Origin: Pseudomonas viridiflava
GTDB taxonomy: Bacteria > Pseudomonadota > Gammaproteobacteria > Pseudomonadales > Pseudomonadaceae
NCBI RefSeq assembly: GCF_900573885.1
Contig: NZ_UPSE01000565.1
Coordinates: forward strand, 1 to 64,000
Length of the DNA: 64,000 bases
Direction of reading: 5' to 3'
Shown piece after piece: positions 1 through 8,039 of this stretch. The position numbers and the translations under genes are program-made. The notes below the pieces were generated by a model, which was given only the letters and a program-made list of their open reading frames with translations, was not told the DNA's origin and did not search any database. The stretch's first letter is position 1; every line of letters starts with the position of its first letter.

Positions 1-1
1 A

Positions 2-1507
2 AAGAAACTGCACCTCGAAGTCTTCAGCCCCGTTGGCGTGCCCGCCTTTATCGAAGCAAGCCGCGCGTGGGCGCAACGGCTACCCGACGCAGAAAAAACC
101 TGGCTGCACTTCCCCAAAGGCACGATGGTAGTCGCCGACCAACCCCACTTCGGCACCGCCCAGCCACCGAGCAAATACTGGCAAAACAGCTTAAGTGCCG
201 CGCCCCTGTCGCTGCCGCGCAACCTTATTGACTCATTGCCTGCCGAAAACAAAATCAATGTTCCAGCGAAGCACGGCGAAGCGGCCTGTACCTGGTACCG
301 ACTGGACGGCCTGTTCCACGACACCAATCGAAACCTGCTAAGCGGCTGGGTTTGCGAACACGCGCAAGGCGTCGAATGGCACAGCCCATGGGCATGGAAA
401 GACTGGGACATCGTGTTCAACAGCAACTCCCTGGAACAACTGTTCGCCTCCCAGCTGTGCGCCAGGAATCGCCTCAACGAAGAAGACCTGGCACGGTTCG
501 GGCGCATGGCCAAAAAAGGCGACAAAGGCCCACTGAAAACCGCACTTCGCGAAAAAATCGACCTAGACGACAGCCGCCCACTCACCGCCAACGACGTACA
601 GCAAGCCATCCAACTTCCCGCCTACGCGCAACAGGTTGCCAGCATAATTTTATTCAGCGAAAGCGAATGGATGTACCGCCCTCAGAAGTTAAGTGCGCTG
701 GATAAGCTGACTAGCCGAAGCAAGATAAGCAAGAACCTGAACTGGGAAGCGGAGAAAGAGCGCGCCGAACAGTTTGACTGGATGACGGAGGCGGGAGAGA
801 AGTTGGGGTTGCCTGGGCATGGGCAGATGTATCACTTTCATCCGGTTGGGTTTCTGGCGTCTTTAGGGTGTAACGATGATAACGATTCAAAATGGCTGAA
901 AGTTCCGCGTGGACAACTGACGTTTGACGTAGAAGGCAATGACGTGGAGGACGAATCCAGTCGCCTCTACCAGTATTTCAGCCGAGTTGCTCATTGGCCC
1001 GGCGGAGCATCGGGAGTAACTATTGGCCGCGGGTATGACTTGGGACAACGCCCTGACCCAGACGGCGAATTGCGGGCAGCTGGCATTGAAGAGCCATTTC
1101 GCTCTTGGCTTATTGGAGCGTCGGGTTTAAGAGGGGAAAAAGCGAAACTCTACCTGGAAAAAGCGTCGAGGGAGATACGAAGCGCAAGAATCTCCCGAAA
1201 ACAACAATACCTATTATTTGTACCGGTTTATGAGGGCATGAAGCGCACGGTAATACGGATATCATCCGATCAATCAAACGAGGAACGTTATGGCATTCTA
1301 TATTGGGATGAAATTGACAACATTCTCCAAGACATAATAATAGATCTGACCTACCGAGGCGATTATATCCCCGCCACACGGGCGCTACTGCAAAAATATT
1401 TTGTCAAAAATGATAAGATTGGAATGAGGGAAGTTATTTCACTCCGCCAAAATTGGACCACCGTTCCAATCGATAGATTTTTGCGCCGTGCGGATTATTT
1501 AAAATGA
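2..1507 (+). CDS. T6SS-type effector with C-terminal pesticin-like lysozyme domain (5' truncated)
   Basis: The reading frame is open to the left edge, so the N-terminus lies outside the window and 501 residues are visible. The first half resembles the conserved linker of Pseudomonas T6SS cell-wall effectors: a tryptophan-rich block near nt 300-420, an EF-hand-like stretch, then a YHFHPVGFL block. The last ~180 residues carry the pesticin/T4-lysozyme-fold signature, SRVAHWPGG then SGVTIGRGYDLG. The Thr (nt 1019) and Asp (nt 1037) are six residues apart, as in pesticin, and a Glu in DVEGND (nt 932) is the likely third catalytic residue. The expected activity is peptidoglycan N-acetylmuramidase in the target periplasm. 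Base composition drops from GC-rich to AT-rich toward the 3' end, as in modular toxins with exchanged tips. The stop overlaps the next start (ATGA). VgrG- or PAAR-linked delivery is inferred. Confidence 0.75.
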   Translation, partial: KKLHLEVFSPVGVPAFIEASRAWAQRLPDAEKTWLHFPKGTMVVADQPHFGTAQPPSKYWQNSLSAAPLSLPRNLIDSLPAENKINVPAKHGEAACTWYRLDGLFHDTNRNLLSGWVCEHAQGVEWHSPWAWKDWDIVFNSNSLEQLFASQLCARNRLNEEDLARFGRMAKKGDKGPLKTALREKIDLDDSRPLTANDVQQAIQLPAYAQQVASIILFSESEWMYRPQKLSALDKLTSRSKISKNLNWEAEKERAEQFDWMTEAGEKLGLPGHGQMYHFHPVGFLASLGCNDDNDSKWLKVPRGQLTFDVEGNDVEDESSRLYQYFSRVAHWPGGASGVTIGRGYDLGQRPDPDGELRAAGIEEPFRSWLIGASGLRGEKAKLYLEKASREIRSARISRKQQYLLFVPVYEGMKRTVIRISSDQSNEERYGILYWDEIDNILQDIIIDLTYRGDYIPATRALLQKYFVKNDKIGMREVISLRQNWTTVPIDRFLRRADYLK

Positions 1508-1935
1508 ATAAATTACTTGTAGTTATGGCTTTATTAATCACGATTCAGTGCAACGCTGTCGAGTTCGATTATAGTCGAGTACTTACGTCTGATACCGGGC
1601 GAATAGGAAAAATGTTAGTTAGATATCTTTATCCAACGCCTGCCGGCTGCATACTCATTCAAAGTTTGGTACCTGGCGAAGGCGGAAAGATTTCTAGCCA
1701 GACAGAATTATGCTCCATAGATGGGAAAAGCTTTGACGATTTTACCTATGTTGGATTTGAGCGAGGCGAGTTTAAGGGCGAAAAATTATGCCTACATCTT
1801 AGCATTATACCAAGGCAGCCCGTAGTAGAGCGTGCCGTTGCGTGCGAGGTCATATTTAGTGAGGGGCTGGCGGAGAGCCTGTCCTGTATAAAAAAGGAAA
1901 ACGCTGCTAATACCTGTGGGGTTAATGCCCAATGA
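1504..1935 (+). CDS. Probable periplasmic immunity protein, family I1 (copy 1)
   Basis: This is a 143-residue protein with a signal peptide (MNKLLVVMALLITIQCNA, cleavage near residue 18) and four cysteines in the mature part. It starts inside the effector stop (ATGA overlap), the usual place for a cognate immunity gene. The mature domain is not a family I can name. A second copy at 6260-6691 is identical at 128 of 143 residues by hand count, and a broken third copy lies at 5851-6162. The inferred role is to block the upstream lysozyme in the producer's periplasm; whether this gene or the next is the true inhibitor cannot be read from sequence. Confidence 0.7.
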   Translation: MNKLLVVMALLITIQCNAVEFDYSRVLTSDTGRIGKMLVRYLYPTPAGCILIQSLVPGEGGKISSQTELCSIDGKSFDDFTYVGFERGEFKGEKLCLHLSIIPRQPVVERAVACEVIFSEGLAESLSCIKKENAANTCGVNAQ

Positions 1936-2456
1936 AATACTCAGCCTTTTGTCTGCTGGCAGCGCTAGGGGGTGTATTTGTCAATAGCTCCGAAGCCAGA
2001 ACACGTTATTTGAACCCTCAGGACACGCTATGCGATGCAGATGAGGCTATTTATATCAGCTGCTCATTAGACGCGGGTTCTTCCCCAAGCGATTATGACG
2101 GCCAGATAGCTTCTGTGTGTGCCAAAGGAAACTTATCTCCCAGTACTGGATATGTGCAATACCGTTACGGTATTCCCGGCGCTGAAGTCGAATACCTCTA
2201 CCCTCAAGAAAAATCTCCGCCCCGAAAAAAATTCAAGATTTACCCCCCAACGAAAGAATTGCGTTCCGCGCTGCGCTTCAAAGATGGCCAATACTTGTAT
2301 TCTTTCGAGGCGAAAGGCCTCGCAGGCTATAGGTTAATTGTAAAGGTTGGTGAACAAGAGGTAGCCAATAAGCGGTGCGACGAGCCTGGCATAAACCATT
2401 TAGTAGATGCAGCCTATCGGGGGATCGAGCCTGGTGAACTTGAAGGAGGTCCATAA
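1932..2456 (+). CDS. Probable periplasmic immunity protein, family I2 (copy 1)
   Basis: This is a 174-residue secreted protein (signal peptide MKYSAFCLLAALGGVFVNSSEA). It starts within the stop of the previous gene, so the two are translationally coupled. The mature part has a Cys-x3-Glu-x-Cys core, then a Cys followed by VQYRYG, and a late conserved Cys (KRCD). The same spacing of C, E, C, C and YR-x-G occurs in the proteins at 2606, 3194 and 5334, so this is probably a distant subfamily of the same fold. A close paralogue in the same order is at 6688-7212. The immunity function is inferred from position. Confidence 0.65.
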   Translation: MKYSAFCLLAALGGVFVNSSEARTRYLNPQDTLCDADEAIYISCSLDAGSSPSDYDGQIASVCAKGNLSPSTGYVQYRYGIPGAEVEYLYPQEKSPPRKKFKIYPPTKELRSALRFKDGQYLYSFEAKGLAGYRLIVKVGEQEVANKRCDEPGINHLVDAAYRGIEPGELEGGP

Positions 2457-2499
2457 TGCATTTAGGCCTAGTGCCTTATTATCTCAAATGTATTTAATC

Positions 2500-2620
2500 A
2501 TGAGCGGCGTAATCCTTATCGGCGACAAAACTAAAGGTGGCGGGTTCTGTACCTGCAGGCTCCGCCGAGATGAATTTTGACAACACGGGCGTGGCGTATC
2601 TTGAAGTGAAACATAAAGAC
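2500..2620 (+). pseudogene. Frameshifted N-terminal remnant of a PAAR-domain protein
   Basis: An ATG at 2500 begins MSGVILIGDKTKGG, the typical start of T6SS PAAR spike-tip proteins (a GDKT box followed by a glycine-rich turn). At about 2537 the homology shifts to another frame and continues as GSVPAGSAEMNFDNTGVAYL before running into the next immunity-like gene. The rest of PAAR, including its metal-binding Cys/His residues, is missing. It is a decayed spike gene left by an earlier effector module. Confidence 0.55.
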
Positions 2621-3103
2621 TACAAGCTTTGTATGGCAGTTCTCTTTAGCTGTGGCTTCGAAAATGCGCGAGCCGAAGACGAAGATCTCTGCAGGTCAGG
2701 TGAGATAATCATCGCTGCCTGCCAATTATCCGCAGATAATACAAGGCACTCCATCTGCGGAGCGGGAGCCAATAAAATCATTTACCGGAGCGGAACGCTA
2801 GACAAGATCGAGCTTGTTGTTGAATTCACAGAAGCGTCTCCTATCAGCCGATGGATTAATCGAGGAACTTACACGACGTACTTTGGGTTCCGCGCCGGCG
2901 ATTTTGCTCATATATTTGGCGTGCCTGAGGAAAAATACGGCGCCGTTGCATTTTTGGCGCTCACTAAAAACAATATAAGAGAAAGAACTACAGCGTGTAT
3001 GCATAATTCTTTCGGCGATAAAAAATTCCCGAGCAAGGCGATTAGGGATGTCGACGGTGAATATGCCATACCGGCAAGTTTACGCGCCCTTGACAACAAC
3101 TGA
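2606..3103 (+). CDS. Orphan immunity-like exported protein, family I3 (copy 1)
   Basis: From a GTG at 2606 the protein begins MKHKDYKLCMAVLFSCGFENARA, a plausible signal peptide. The frame is open further upstream (GTG at 2537), but that part is PAAR-derived. The mature domain shares with the genes at 3194 and 5334 the pattern C-x2-GE-x4-AC, a YRSGT box, SRW-x3-TY-x3-FGF, a GVPEE box and a C-x2-NSFG-x-K box. The two paralogues end in a phenylalanine-proline tail that is lost here. No named family is recognised. The likely role is protection against a toxin no longer present beside it. Confidence 0.55.
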   Translation: MKHKDYKLCMAVLFSCGFENARAEDEDLCRSGEIIIAACQLSADNTRHSICGAGANKIIYRSGTLDKIELVVEFTEASPISRWINRGTYTTYFGFRAGDFAHIFGVPEEKYGAVAFLALTKNNIRERTTACMHNSFGDKKFPSKAIRDVDGEYAIPASLRALDNN

Positions 3104-3193
3104 GCGGCCACGCGCCTCTGGATACCTTAACGGTTAGCTATGCCTAGCTAGCGGAGCGCTATATTGCTACCGAGAAACCGAGGGCGCTCTGCC

Positions 3194-3727
3194 ATGAAAA
3201 TCTTACTATTTCTCTTAACCATGATGACAATCGGTAATATGACAAAGCTACTCGCCGCAAACGATATTGCGCATGGTTGCCGCGCCGGCGAAACGGAAAT
3301 CGGGATGTGTAATTTTGAAGCCTCCAAGGACAGATTATTTTCAATTTGCCTAGCCCCACATAAAGAAGTAGTTTCAGTTCGTCTAGGAACCATCGTGCAG
3401 TCAGAGGTAGAAGCTGAGTTCTCTCCAAGTCAAAAAATTTACCGATGGATAGACAGCTCCACATACGTAACTTTCTTTGGGTTCAACAGTGCTGGGTTCT
3501 CGTACGTGTTTGGCGTTCCGCAAGAAACGATAGATGCCAGAGCCTTTTTATTTATCAATAAAGCGGGTGCCCCGTTAGACTTTGGCGCACCGAATTTATG
3601 TGAAACTAATTCTTTTGGGGATAAAAGCGTAATAAGCGACGCGATCCAAGATGTTGATGATAAGGAAGTCCGAAACTGCGGCTTTGTATTTCCGCCAGCG
3701 GCTGAACAAATTCAATGCGTGCCGTAA
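3194..3727 (+). CDS. Orphan immunity-like exported protein, family I3 (copy 2)
   Basis: The ATG at 3194 gives a good signal peptide (MKILLFLLTMMTIGNMTKLLAA). The mature protein follows the I3 pattern: C-x2-GE then MC, SIC, YRWIDSSTYVTFFGF, FGVPQE, CETNSFGDK, DVDDKEVR, and a terminal FVFPP. It diverges strongly from its neighbours, as expected for immunity proteins tuned to different toxins. No effector precedes it directly. Confidence 0.6.
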   Translation: MKILLFLLTMMTIGNMTKLLAANDIAHGCRAGETEIGMCNFEASKDRLFSICLAPHKEVVSVRLGTIVQSEVEAEFSPSQKIYRWIDSSTYVTFFGFNSAGFSYVFGVPQETIDARAFLFINKAGAPLDFGAPNLCETNSFGDKSVISDAIQDVDDKEVRNCGFVFPPAAEQIQCVP

Positions 3728-3850
3728 TTCAAATGCGGTCCTGGCTTCAAGTTAAAGAATCAAGGTCGCACGGTGGTCTAACCGGGCGATCCAAGTTTCG
3801 AAGTGGGAGGATGTTCTATTTATCTCAATCTCTGGTGCAAGAAAGCTTTT

Positions 3851-4255
3851 ATGAAGTTTGCATGCGTACAGCTGTGTGTGTTATCGCAGGGAATTTTTGC
3901 AAGCGTAGACGGGGAGTGGTTAGAGGTGTCAAACAATCCATCCAGATCGCTATCCTTAAAAATTACAAATCTTGACGGCGCCAAGGCTTTAAGCTACTTC
4001 TTCGTCTTTCATAACGGAGCAAAAATCAACGAACATCCCGCTGAATTGCCACCAGTGTATTTGAAGAATCTAGCAGATGACTGCTTCAAAGCTTCAATAT
4101 TCGACGAGCATACCGAAGCTACGGCGCTCGTAATATTGTGCAAGGAAGAAGATAAGCTCTATTGGGCGAAACTGGGCAGCGCATTGAGCACCCCCTATAT
4201 CCCTGAGTATGCAGTATTTATCAGGACACAATCGCTTATGAAATTAACGAAATGA
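3851..4255 (+). CDS. Small exported protein in the immunity array
   Basis: The ATG at 3851 opens with a short signal peptide (MKFACVQLCVLSQGIFAS) and encodes 134 residues. A longer in-frame GTG at 3803 would put charged and cysteine residues before the hydrophobic segment and is less likely. I do not recognise the domain. Its stop overlaps the next possible start (ATGA at 4252). Position, AT-rich composition and export signal suggest another orphan immunity protein. Confidence 0.5.
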   Translation: MKFACVQLCVLSQGIFASVDGEWLEVSNNPSRSLSLKITNLDGAKALSYFFVFHNGAKINEHPAELPPVYLKNLADDCFKASIFDEHTEATALVILCKEEDKLYWAKLGSALSTPYIPEYAVFIRTQSLMKLTK

Positions 4256-4297
4256 AAACAAAGAACGCGTCATTAAGCAACTTGAAGCTAAAGCTCC

Positions 4298-4320
4298 CTA
4301 ATAAATCCGCCCCTTTTTTC
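4298..4320 (+). repeat. Half copy of the palindromic AATAAATCCGCCCC repeat
   Basis: The segment AATAAATCCGCCCCTTTTTT matches the right arm of the hairpin repeat at 39280-39344. It lies in the stretch that would encode the N-terminal extension of the next gene, and argues that this stretch is intergenic. Confidence 0.45.
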
Positions 4321-4371
4321 CAAATCGTCAGCCGAGCAATAAACAAACGCTTCAAAGCGGACACTCACAAA

Positions 4372-5160
4372 ATGAAAATATCTGTCGCGCTTATCGTCTG
4401 CATCTTTTTGACTTGCGAAGCTCCAGCTAGCGAGAAAAACTGCAGCAAACTTAGCTTAAAGGAAGCCTTTAGCGAAACCAAGTTTAAAGATAGCGTCGTA
4501 TGTTACTTATTCGTTAAAACGACGGATAACGAAAGCGACACATCAGGTCTGTCGGTGGATCCGGACAGTATATCTTTTTATTCTTTGGTTAAGGGTAAGG
4601 AAGCTGAGCGCTTGGTAGATCTTCCGTACGCTGGTACCAACGGAAAGATAGTCGATGCATTTATTTCATCTGCTGACGAGGGAGGCGAACCAAAGCTTTA
4701 CATCGTTCATAGTTTCGAGCTGCCAAGCTCATGGGAGGCGCTAAGCGACATATATAACGTAACCGTCCTAAGCGCCAAAGGCGATAATTTAGTCGTGGAT
4801 AAAAAAGCATCACGATACTTTGGTATGGGCGCAGATTTGACGAACGCAAATGGCCACATATTTCAATATCCATACAAATCGAAAGAGGGTCTGCAATCAG
4901 CCTTAAGCTCCCTCCTGTATAAAAACATTATGCTATCAGCGACCATCAAAGGTAGATTGATTAAAAAAACGCCGTTGTACCTCGGAGAGTTCGAGCCTGT
5001 ATTTCATGAGAAAACCGGCCTGTACAAAGAAAAGGACAGTGCGGTGTTGATCGATGATTCCACAAAAGGATGGTGTAGAACAAAGAATTTGAAGAGTGAA
5101 ACGACGATAAATGTATGGTTGGAGTGCAGCGCCCTGTCTTTAGAGGGATATGGACAGTGA
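4372..5160 (+). CDS. Exported protein of the immunity array with possible C-terminal SH3-like segment
   Basis: The start is placed at 4372, where a signal peptide begins (MKISVALIVCIFLTCEAPAS); an in-frame ATG at 4252 overlaps the previous stop, but the added sequence contains a dispersed repeat arm. The mature protein is about 240 residues with cysteines near both ends. The last ~60 residues (LYKEKDSAVLIDDSTKGWC and following) look like a bacterial SH3-type fold. No family name can be assigned. It could be a chaperone/immunity protein for a lost effector or an unrelated periplasmic factor. Confidence 0.55.
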   Translation: MKISVALIVCIFLTCEAPASEKNCSKLSLKEAFSETKFKDSVVCYLFVKTTDNESDTSGLSVDPDSISFYSLVKGKEAERLVDLPYAGTNGKIVDAFISSADEGGEPKLYIVHSFELPSSWEALSDIYNVTVLSAKGDNLVVDKKASRYFGMGADLTNANGHIFQYPYKSKEGLQSALSSLLYKNIMLSATIKGRLIKKTPLYLGEFEPVFHEKTGLYKEKDSAVLIDDSTKGWCRTKNLKSETTINVWLECSALSLEGYGQ

Positions 5161-5162
5161 TA

Positions 5163-5219
5163 ATGGGACAGATTTATTGATTGGCTCTGATTTAGAGGTT
5201 TTTAACAGGTCCGCCCCGT
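5163..5219 (+). repeat. Degenerate copy of the palindromic repeat
   Basis: GGGACAGATTTATT at the left and GGTCCGCCCC at the right flank a central TCTGATTTAGA block, matching a degenerate copy of the hairpins at 11121 and 39280. It cuts into the remnant effector tail that follows. Confidence 0.45.
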
Positions 5220-5337
5220 TCGTTTAGTCATTAATCAACATTTATGGCGTGCTTGGCGGGACATCAAAGTCACCAGCGGCGACGCGGACCCTGACAAAGA
5301 ACGGCTGATTGCAGCTTGCGTGAAGAGTGCTGAATGA
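5206..5337 (+). pseudogene. Orphan C-terminal tail of a displaced protein, probably an earlier effector
   Basis: A reading frame without a start codon runs from 5206 to a TGA at 5335-5337 and encodes a soluble tail (VINQHLWRAWRDIK, then DADPDKERLIAACVKSAE). Its stop overlaps the ATG of the next immunity-like gene (ATGA at 5334), the same junction seen between the active effector and its immunity gene at 1504. This is what remains when an upstream effector tip is replaced and the old tip stays beside its immunity gene. The family is not recognised. Confidence 0.45.
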
Positions 5338-5834
5338 ATAAATATGCCATTCCAACTCTGGTTAATATTTTGATGGCGACCTGCCCAAGCATGGCGAGCG
5401 CCGACAAGTTCTGTCACTCCAAAGAAGTAGCCATCGCCACTTGCCAAGCCGATAGCGAAGATAAGATTTTTTCCTTTTGTGCAAACATACCGGGTGATGG
5501 CGTTCGGTACAGATCCGGCACGAAATCAGAAATCACTTATGAGCGGCATTTTTCCAATAAAGACCCTCTTAGTCGGTGGACAGATTTAGCAACATATACA
5601 GTGTATCTCGGCTTCAGAGACAAAGAATTCACCTATGTATTAGCTGTGCCGGAGGAAAGAAACGACGCAGTCGCCATACTCGAAATCCTTAAAAACAATG
5701 AAACCAGCAAGAGGTATAGGTGCGAAGACAACTCCTTTGGAGAAAAAATGTATTCTAGTAAGTCGATAAAGGATGTCGAGGACGAAAAGGTAAGAGGAAA
5801 TCGGTTCATCTTTCCCCCTGAACCAGAGCAGTAG
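5334..5834 (+). CDS. Orphan immunity-like exported protein, family I3 (copy 3)
   Basis: This is a 166-residue protein with a signal peptide (MNKYAIPTLVNILMATCPSMASA). It has all I3 landmarks: C-x3-E-x4-TC, FSFC, VRYRSGT, LSRWTDLATYTVYLGF, LAVPEE, C-x2-NSFGEK, DVEDEKVR and a FIFPP tail. It is coupled to the effector-like tail before it, so it probably neutralised that toxin. Confidence 0.6.
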   Translation: MNKYAIPTLVNILMATCPSMASADKFCHSKEVAIATCQADSEDKIFSFCANIPGDGVRYRSGTKSEITYERHFSNKDPLSRWTDLATYTVYLGFRDKEFTYVLAVPEERNDAVAILEILKNNETSKRYRCEDNSFGEKMYSSKSIKDVEDEKVRGNRFIFPPEPEQ

Positions 5835-5850
5835 CCCCTCGTTGAAATCG

Positions 5851-6162
5851 TCACTCTTTTATATCGTACTCACTGAAACGCGAGACTTTGAACGACTTGC
5901 GCAACCACTCCTCGCTGGAGAGTCTTGGCATAATTGTCTAGAGGTGCAGCGCTTTGGTCATATATCACCATGAACTGTTTTGCAGCGGATGAGCTTGTGC
6001 GACTTCGAAGGCAAAAAGTTTTCTCATGAGTACTTAGATGCCGGGTTTGACGACGTTCATTTTGACGAGGATGGACTTCACGTCACGCTAAAATTCACCC
6101 CGATTAAGCTCTTGAGTGAGCAGACGCGGAAGGCATTGTCGCGGTTGAGGGTGACATTATGA
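5851..6162 (+). pseudogene. Broken third copy of immunity family I1
   Basis: Frame +1 from about 5851 aligns without gaps to the I1 proteins at 1504 and 6260: the VLT block, 21 residues to the conserved Cys, then 20 residues to the LC-x2-DGK-like box (here LCDFEGKKF). A TGA at 5971-5973 interrupts it, and the signal peptide and C-terminal cysteines are missing. It is an old, diverged immunity copy. Confidence 0.55.
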
Positions 6163-6259
6163 AGCCACTCGAATGTTCGCGCGTTAAGTACTGAATTTGA
6201 TGTCGACAGGCTGGACAAATCTCAAACGATAGATATGTATGCGGTGCGGTGCACTTTAA

Positions 6260-6691
6260 ATGAATAAATTCCTTGTAGTTATGACTTTATTAATCACGAT
6301 TCGAGGCAACGCTGTCGAGTTCGATTATAGTCGAGTACTTACGTCTGATACCGGGCGAATAGGAAAAATGTTAGTTAGATATCTTTATCCAACGCCTGCC
6401 GGTTGCATACTCATTCAAAGTTTGATACCTGGCGAAGACGGAAAGATTTCTAGCCAGGCAGAATTATGCTCCATCGATGGGAAAAGTTTTGACGATTTAA
6501 CCTATGTTGGATTTGAGCGAGGCGAGTTTAAGGGCGAAAAATTATTCTTGTATCTTACCATTATGCCAAGACAGCCCGTAGTAGAGCATGCCGTTGCGTG
6601 CGAGGTTATATTTAGTGAGGGGCTGGCGGAGAGCCTGTCTTGTATAAAAAAGGAAAACGCCGCTAATGCCTATGGGGTTAATGCCCAATGA
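6260..6691 (+). CDS. Probable periplasmic immunity protein, family I1 (copy 2)
   Basis: This is a near duplicate of the gene at 1504-1935 (128 of 143 residues the same). The N-terminal signal peptide is retained (MNKFLVVMTLLITIRGNA); changes lose two cysteines (residue 16 and the GEKLC position). The homology begins a few bases before the ATG, at the TTAAA-ATGAATAAATT junction. No effector precedes it, so it is an orphan copy, and it keeps the ATGA coupling to the next gene. Confidence 0.65.
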   Translation: MNKFLVVMTLLITIRGNAVEFDYSRVLTSDTGRIGKMLVRYLYPTPAGCILIQSLIPGEDGKISSQAELCSIDGKSFDDLTYVGFERGEFKGEKLFLYLTIMPRQPVVEHAVACEVIFSEGLAESLSCIKKENAANAYGVNAQ

Positions 6692-7212
6692 AATACTCAG
6701 CCTTTTGTCTTCTGGCAGCGCTAGGTGGTTTTTTTGGCAATAGCTGCGAAGCCAGAACACGTTATTTAAACCCTCAGGACACGCTATGCGACGCAGATGA
6801 GGCTATTTATATAAGTTGCGCATTAGATGCAGGACCAACCCCAAATGATTATAGTGGCCCGATCGCTTCAGTTTGTGCAAAAGATAACGCGTCGCCTGAC
6901 TCGGGTTACGTTCAATACCGCTACGGTATTCCCGGCGAAAGCATTCAATCTATATATCCGCAAGAAAAGTCGCCTCCGCGAGGAAAGTTAAAAATATATG
7001 AAACTGCCGACGGCGTGGGTGCCTCACTGCGCTTTAGAGACGGCGATAAAGTATATGCCTTTGAGGACTATGGATTCCGCGGTTATAGATTTATTGTTAC
7101 AGTCGCAGAACGCGCGATCATCAATAAGAGGTGCGATGACCCTGGCGTGATTAATATCACCGACAGTGCTTATACAGGCATCGAAAAAAGTGGATCCCAG
7201 TTCGGCCCGTAA
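6688..7212 (+). CDS. Probable periplasmic immunity protein, family I2 (copy 2)
   Basis: This is the paralogue of 1932-2456 with the same length (174 residues), signal peptide and cysteine pattern, including LCDADEAIYISC and VQYRYGIPG. The first 45 residues are almost identical and the middle and end have diverged much more, which fits selection on the toxin-contact surface. It is the last gene of the AT-rich island. After it the composition returns to GC-rich and the next gene is convergent. Confidence 0.65.
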   Translation: MKYSAFCLLAALGGFFGNSCEARTRYLNPQDTLCDADEAIYISCALDAGPTPNDYSGPIASVCAKDNASPDSGYVQYRYGIPGESIQSIYPQEKSPPRGKLKIYETADGVGASLRFRDGDKVYAFEDYGFRGYRFIVTVAERAIINKRCDDPGVINITDSAYTGIEKSGSQFGP

Positions 7213-7296
7213 TGCGTTAGTTTTCGCGACGCACCCAATCCGTCCCCTTGGTTTTGCAACCGGCGCTCTTTACTTGCCCCTCCTTTTCTCCGCCCG

Positions 7297-8001
7297 CTAA
7301 ATCGGAAAAATAATCCCCGTTCGCGACGCTGCATTGCGAATGTGCTCCTGCATGGCTTTGCGTGCGGGCTCGTTGGCGTGGCGGGCTAGTTGGCGGAGGA
7401 TTTTGCGGTGTTCCTGCCAGGTTTCCATGGCCCGCTCGGGGCGGATGAAGGGCAGTTTCTGGCTTTCGAGAAACACCGATTCGCTGGCGCTGATGATGTG
7501 TTCGATGGCGAGATTGCCGCTGGCTTGCAGCAGGCGGCGGTGGAATTCGAAGTCCAGTCGCGCGGCCGCTTCGAAGTTGGCGGCGCGCAGTTCCAGGCGC
7601 ATGGCTTCCACGTTGTCGTGCAGTTCGTCGATGTCCAGTGCGGTCAGGGTGCTCGCGGCGCGGCCAGCGGCAAACCCTTCCAGTACGTAGCGCAGCTGGA
7701 AGGTGTCGGCGGCCGACACCTGTTCGGCGTACGGCCATGAGAACGCCTTGGCCGGCGCGCCATTGGCAGCTCGCGTGGCTTGCACGTACACGCCTTTGCC
7801 AGCTTGCACGCTGACCAGGCCCAAGGCGCTCAATGACGACAACGCTTCGCGCAACGAGGCGCGGCTGACGCCCAGGCGCTCGGCCAGATCGCGTTGCGAG
7901 GGCAAGGCATCGCCGGGTTGGTAGCCGCCTTCGCGGATCAGTTTTTGAATGGCTTGCAGGGCCTGTTCCGGCACCGCGCCACGCACTGCTATTTCGGCCA
8001 T
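7297..8001 (-). CDS. FadR-subfamily GntR regulator (FCD domain)
   Basis: 234 residues. The winged helix is N-terminal (residues ~8-75, with LPSQRDLAERLGVSRASLREAL), followed by an all-helical FCD ligand domain with metal-ligand-type residues (D-x3-H in DFEFHRRLL and later EHRKIL). It is divergent from an ABC importer and the gap holds three operator-like sites, one touching its own start. It probably represses both transcripts until the imported compound or a metabolite binds. Confidence 0.85.
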   Translation of the reverse strand: MAEIAVRGAVPEQALQAIQKLIREGGYQPGDALPSQRDLAERLGVSRASLREALSSLSALGLVSVQAGKGVYVQATRAANGAPAKAFSWPYAEQVSAADTFQLRYVLEGFAAGRAASTLTALDIDELHDNVEAMRLELRAANFEAAARLDFEFHRRLLQASGNLAIEHIISASESVFLESQKLPFIRPERAMETWQEHRKILRQLARHANEPARKAMQEHIRNAASRTGIIFPI

Positions 8002-8015
8002 CTGTTCAGACCAGT
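8002..8015. promoter_or_regulatory. Putative GntR operator O1
   Basis: CTGTTCAGACCAGT lies directly next to the regulator start and is repeated exactly at 8148-8161. Its TG-x-TC-x-GACCA pattern resembles FadR-family operators. Confidence 0.5.
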
Positions 8016-8039
8016 GAGAAGAAGTTGCTGCTTTTTACG

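Noticed and set aside
3728..3850. Possible second PAAR-like scrap (QGRTVV, then PGDPSFEVGGCS with a stop between)
   Set aside because: The similarity is too short and interrupted; kept only as a note.
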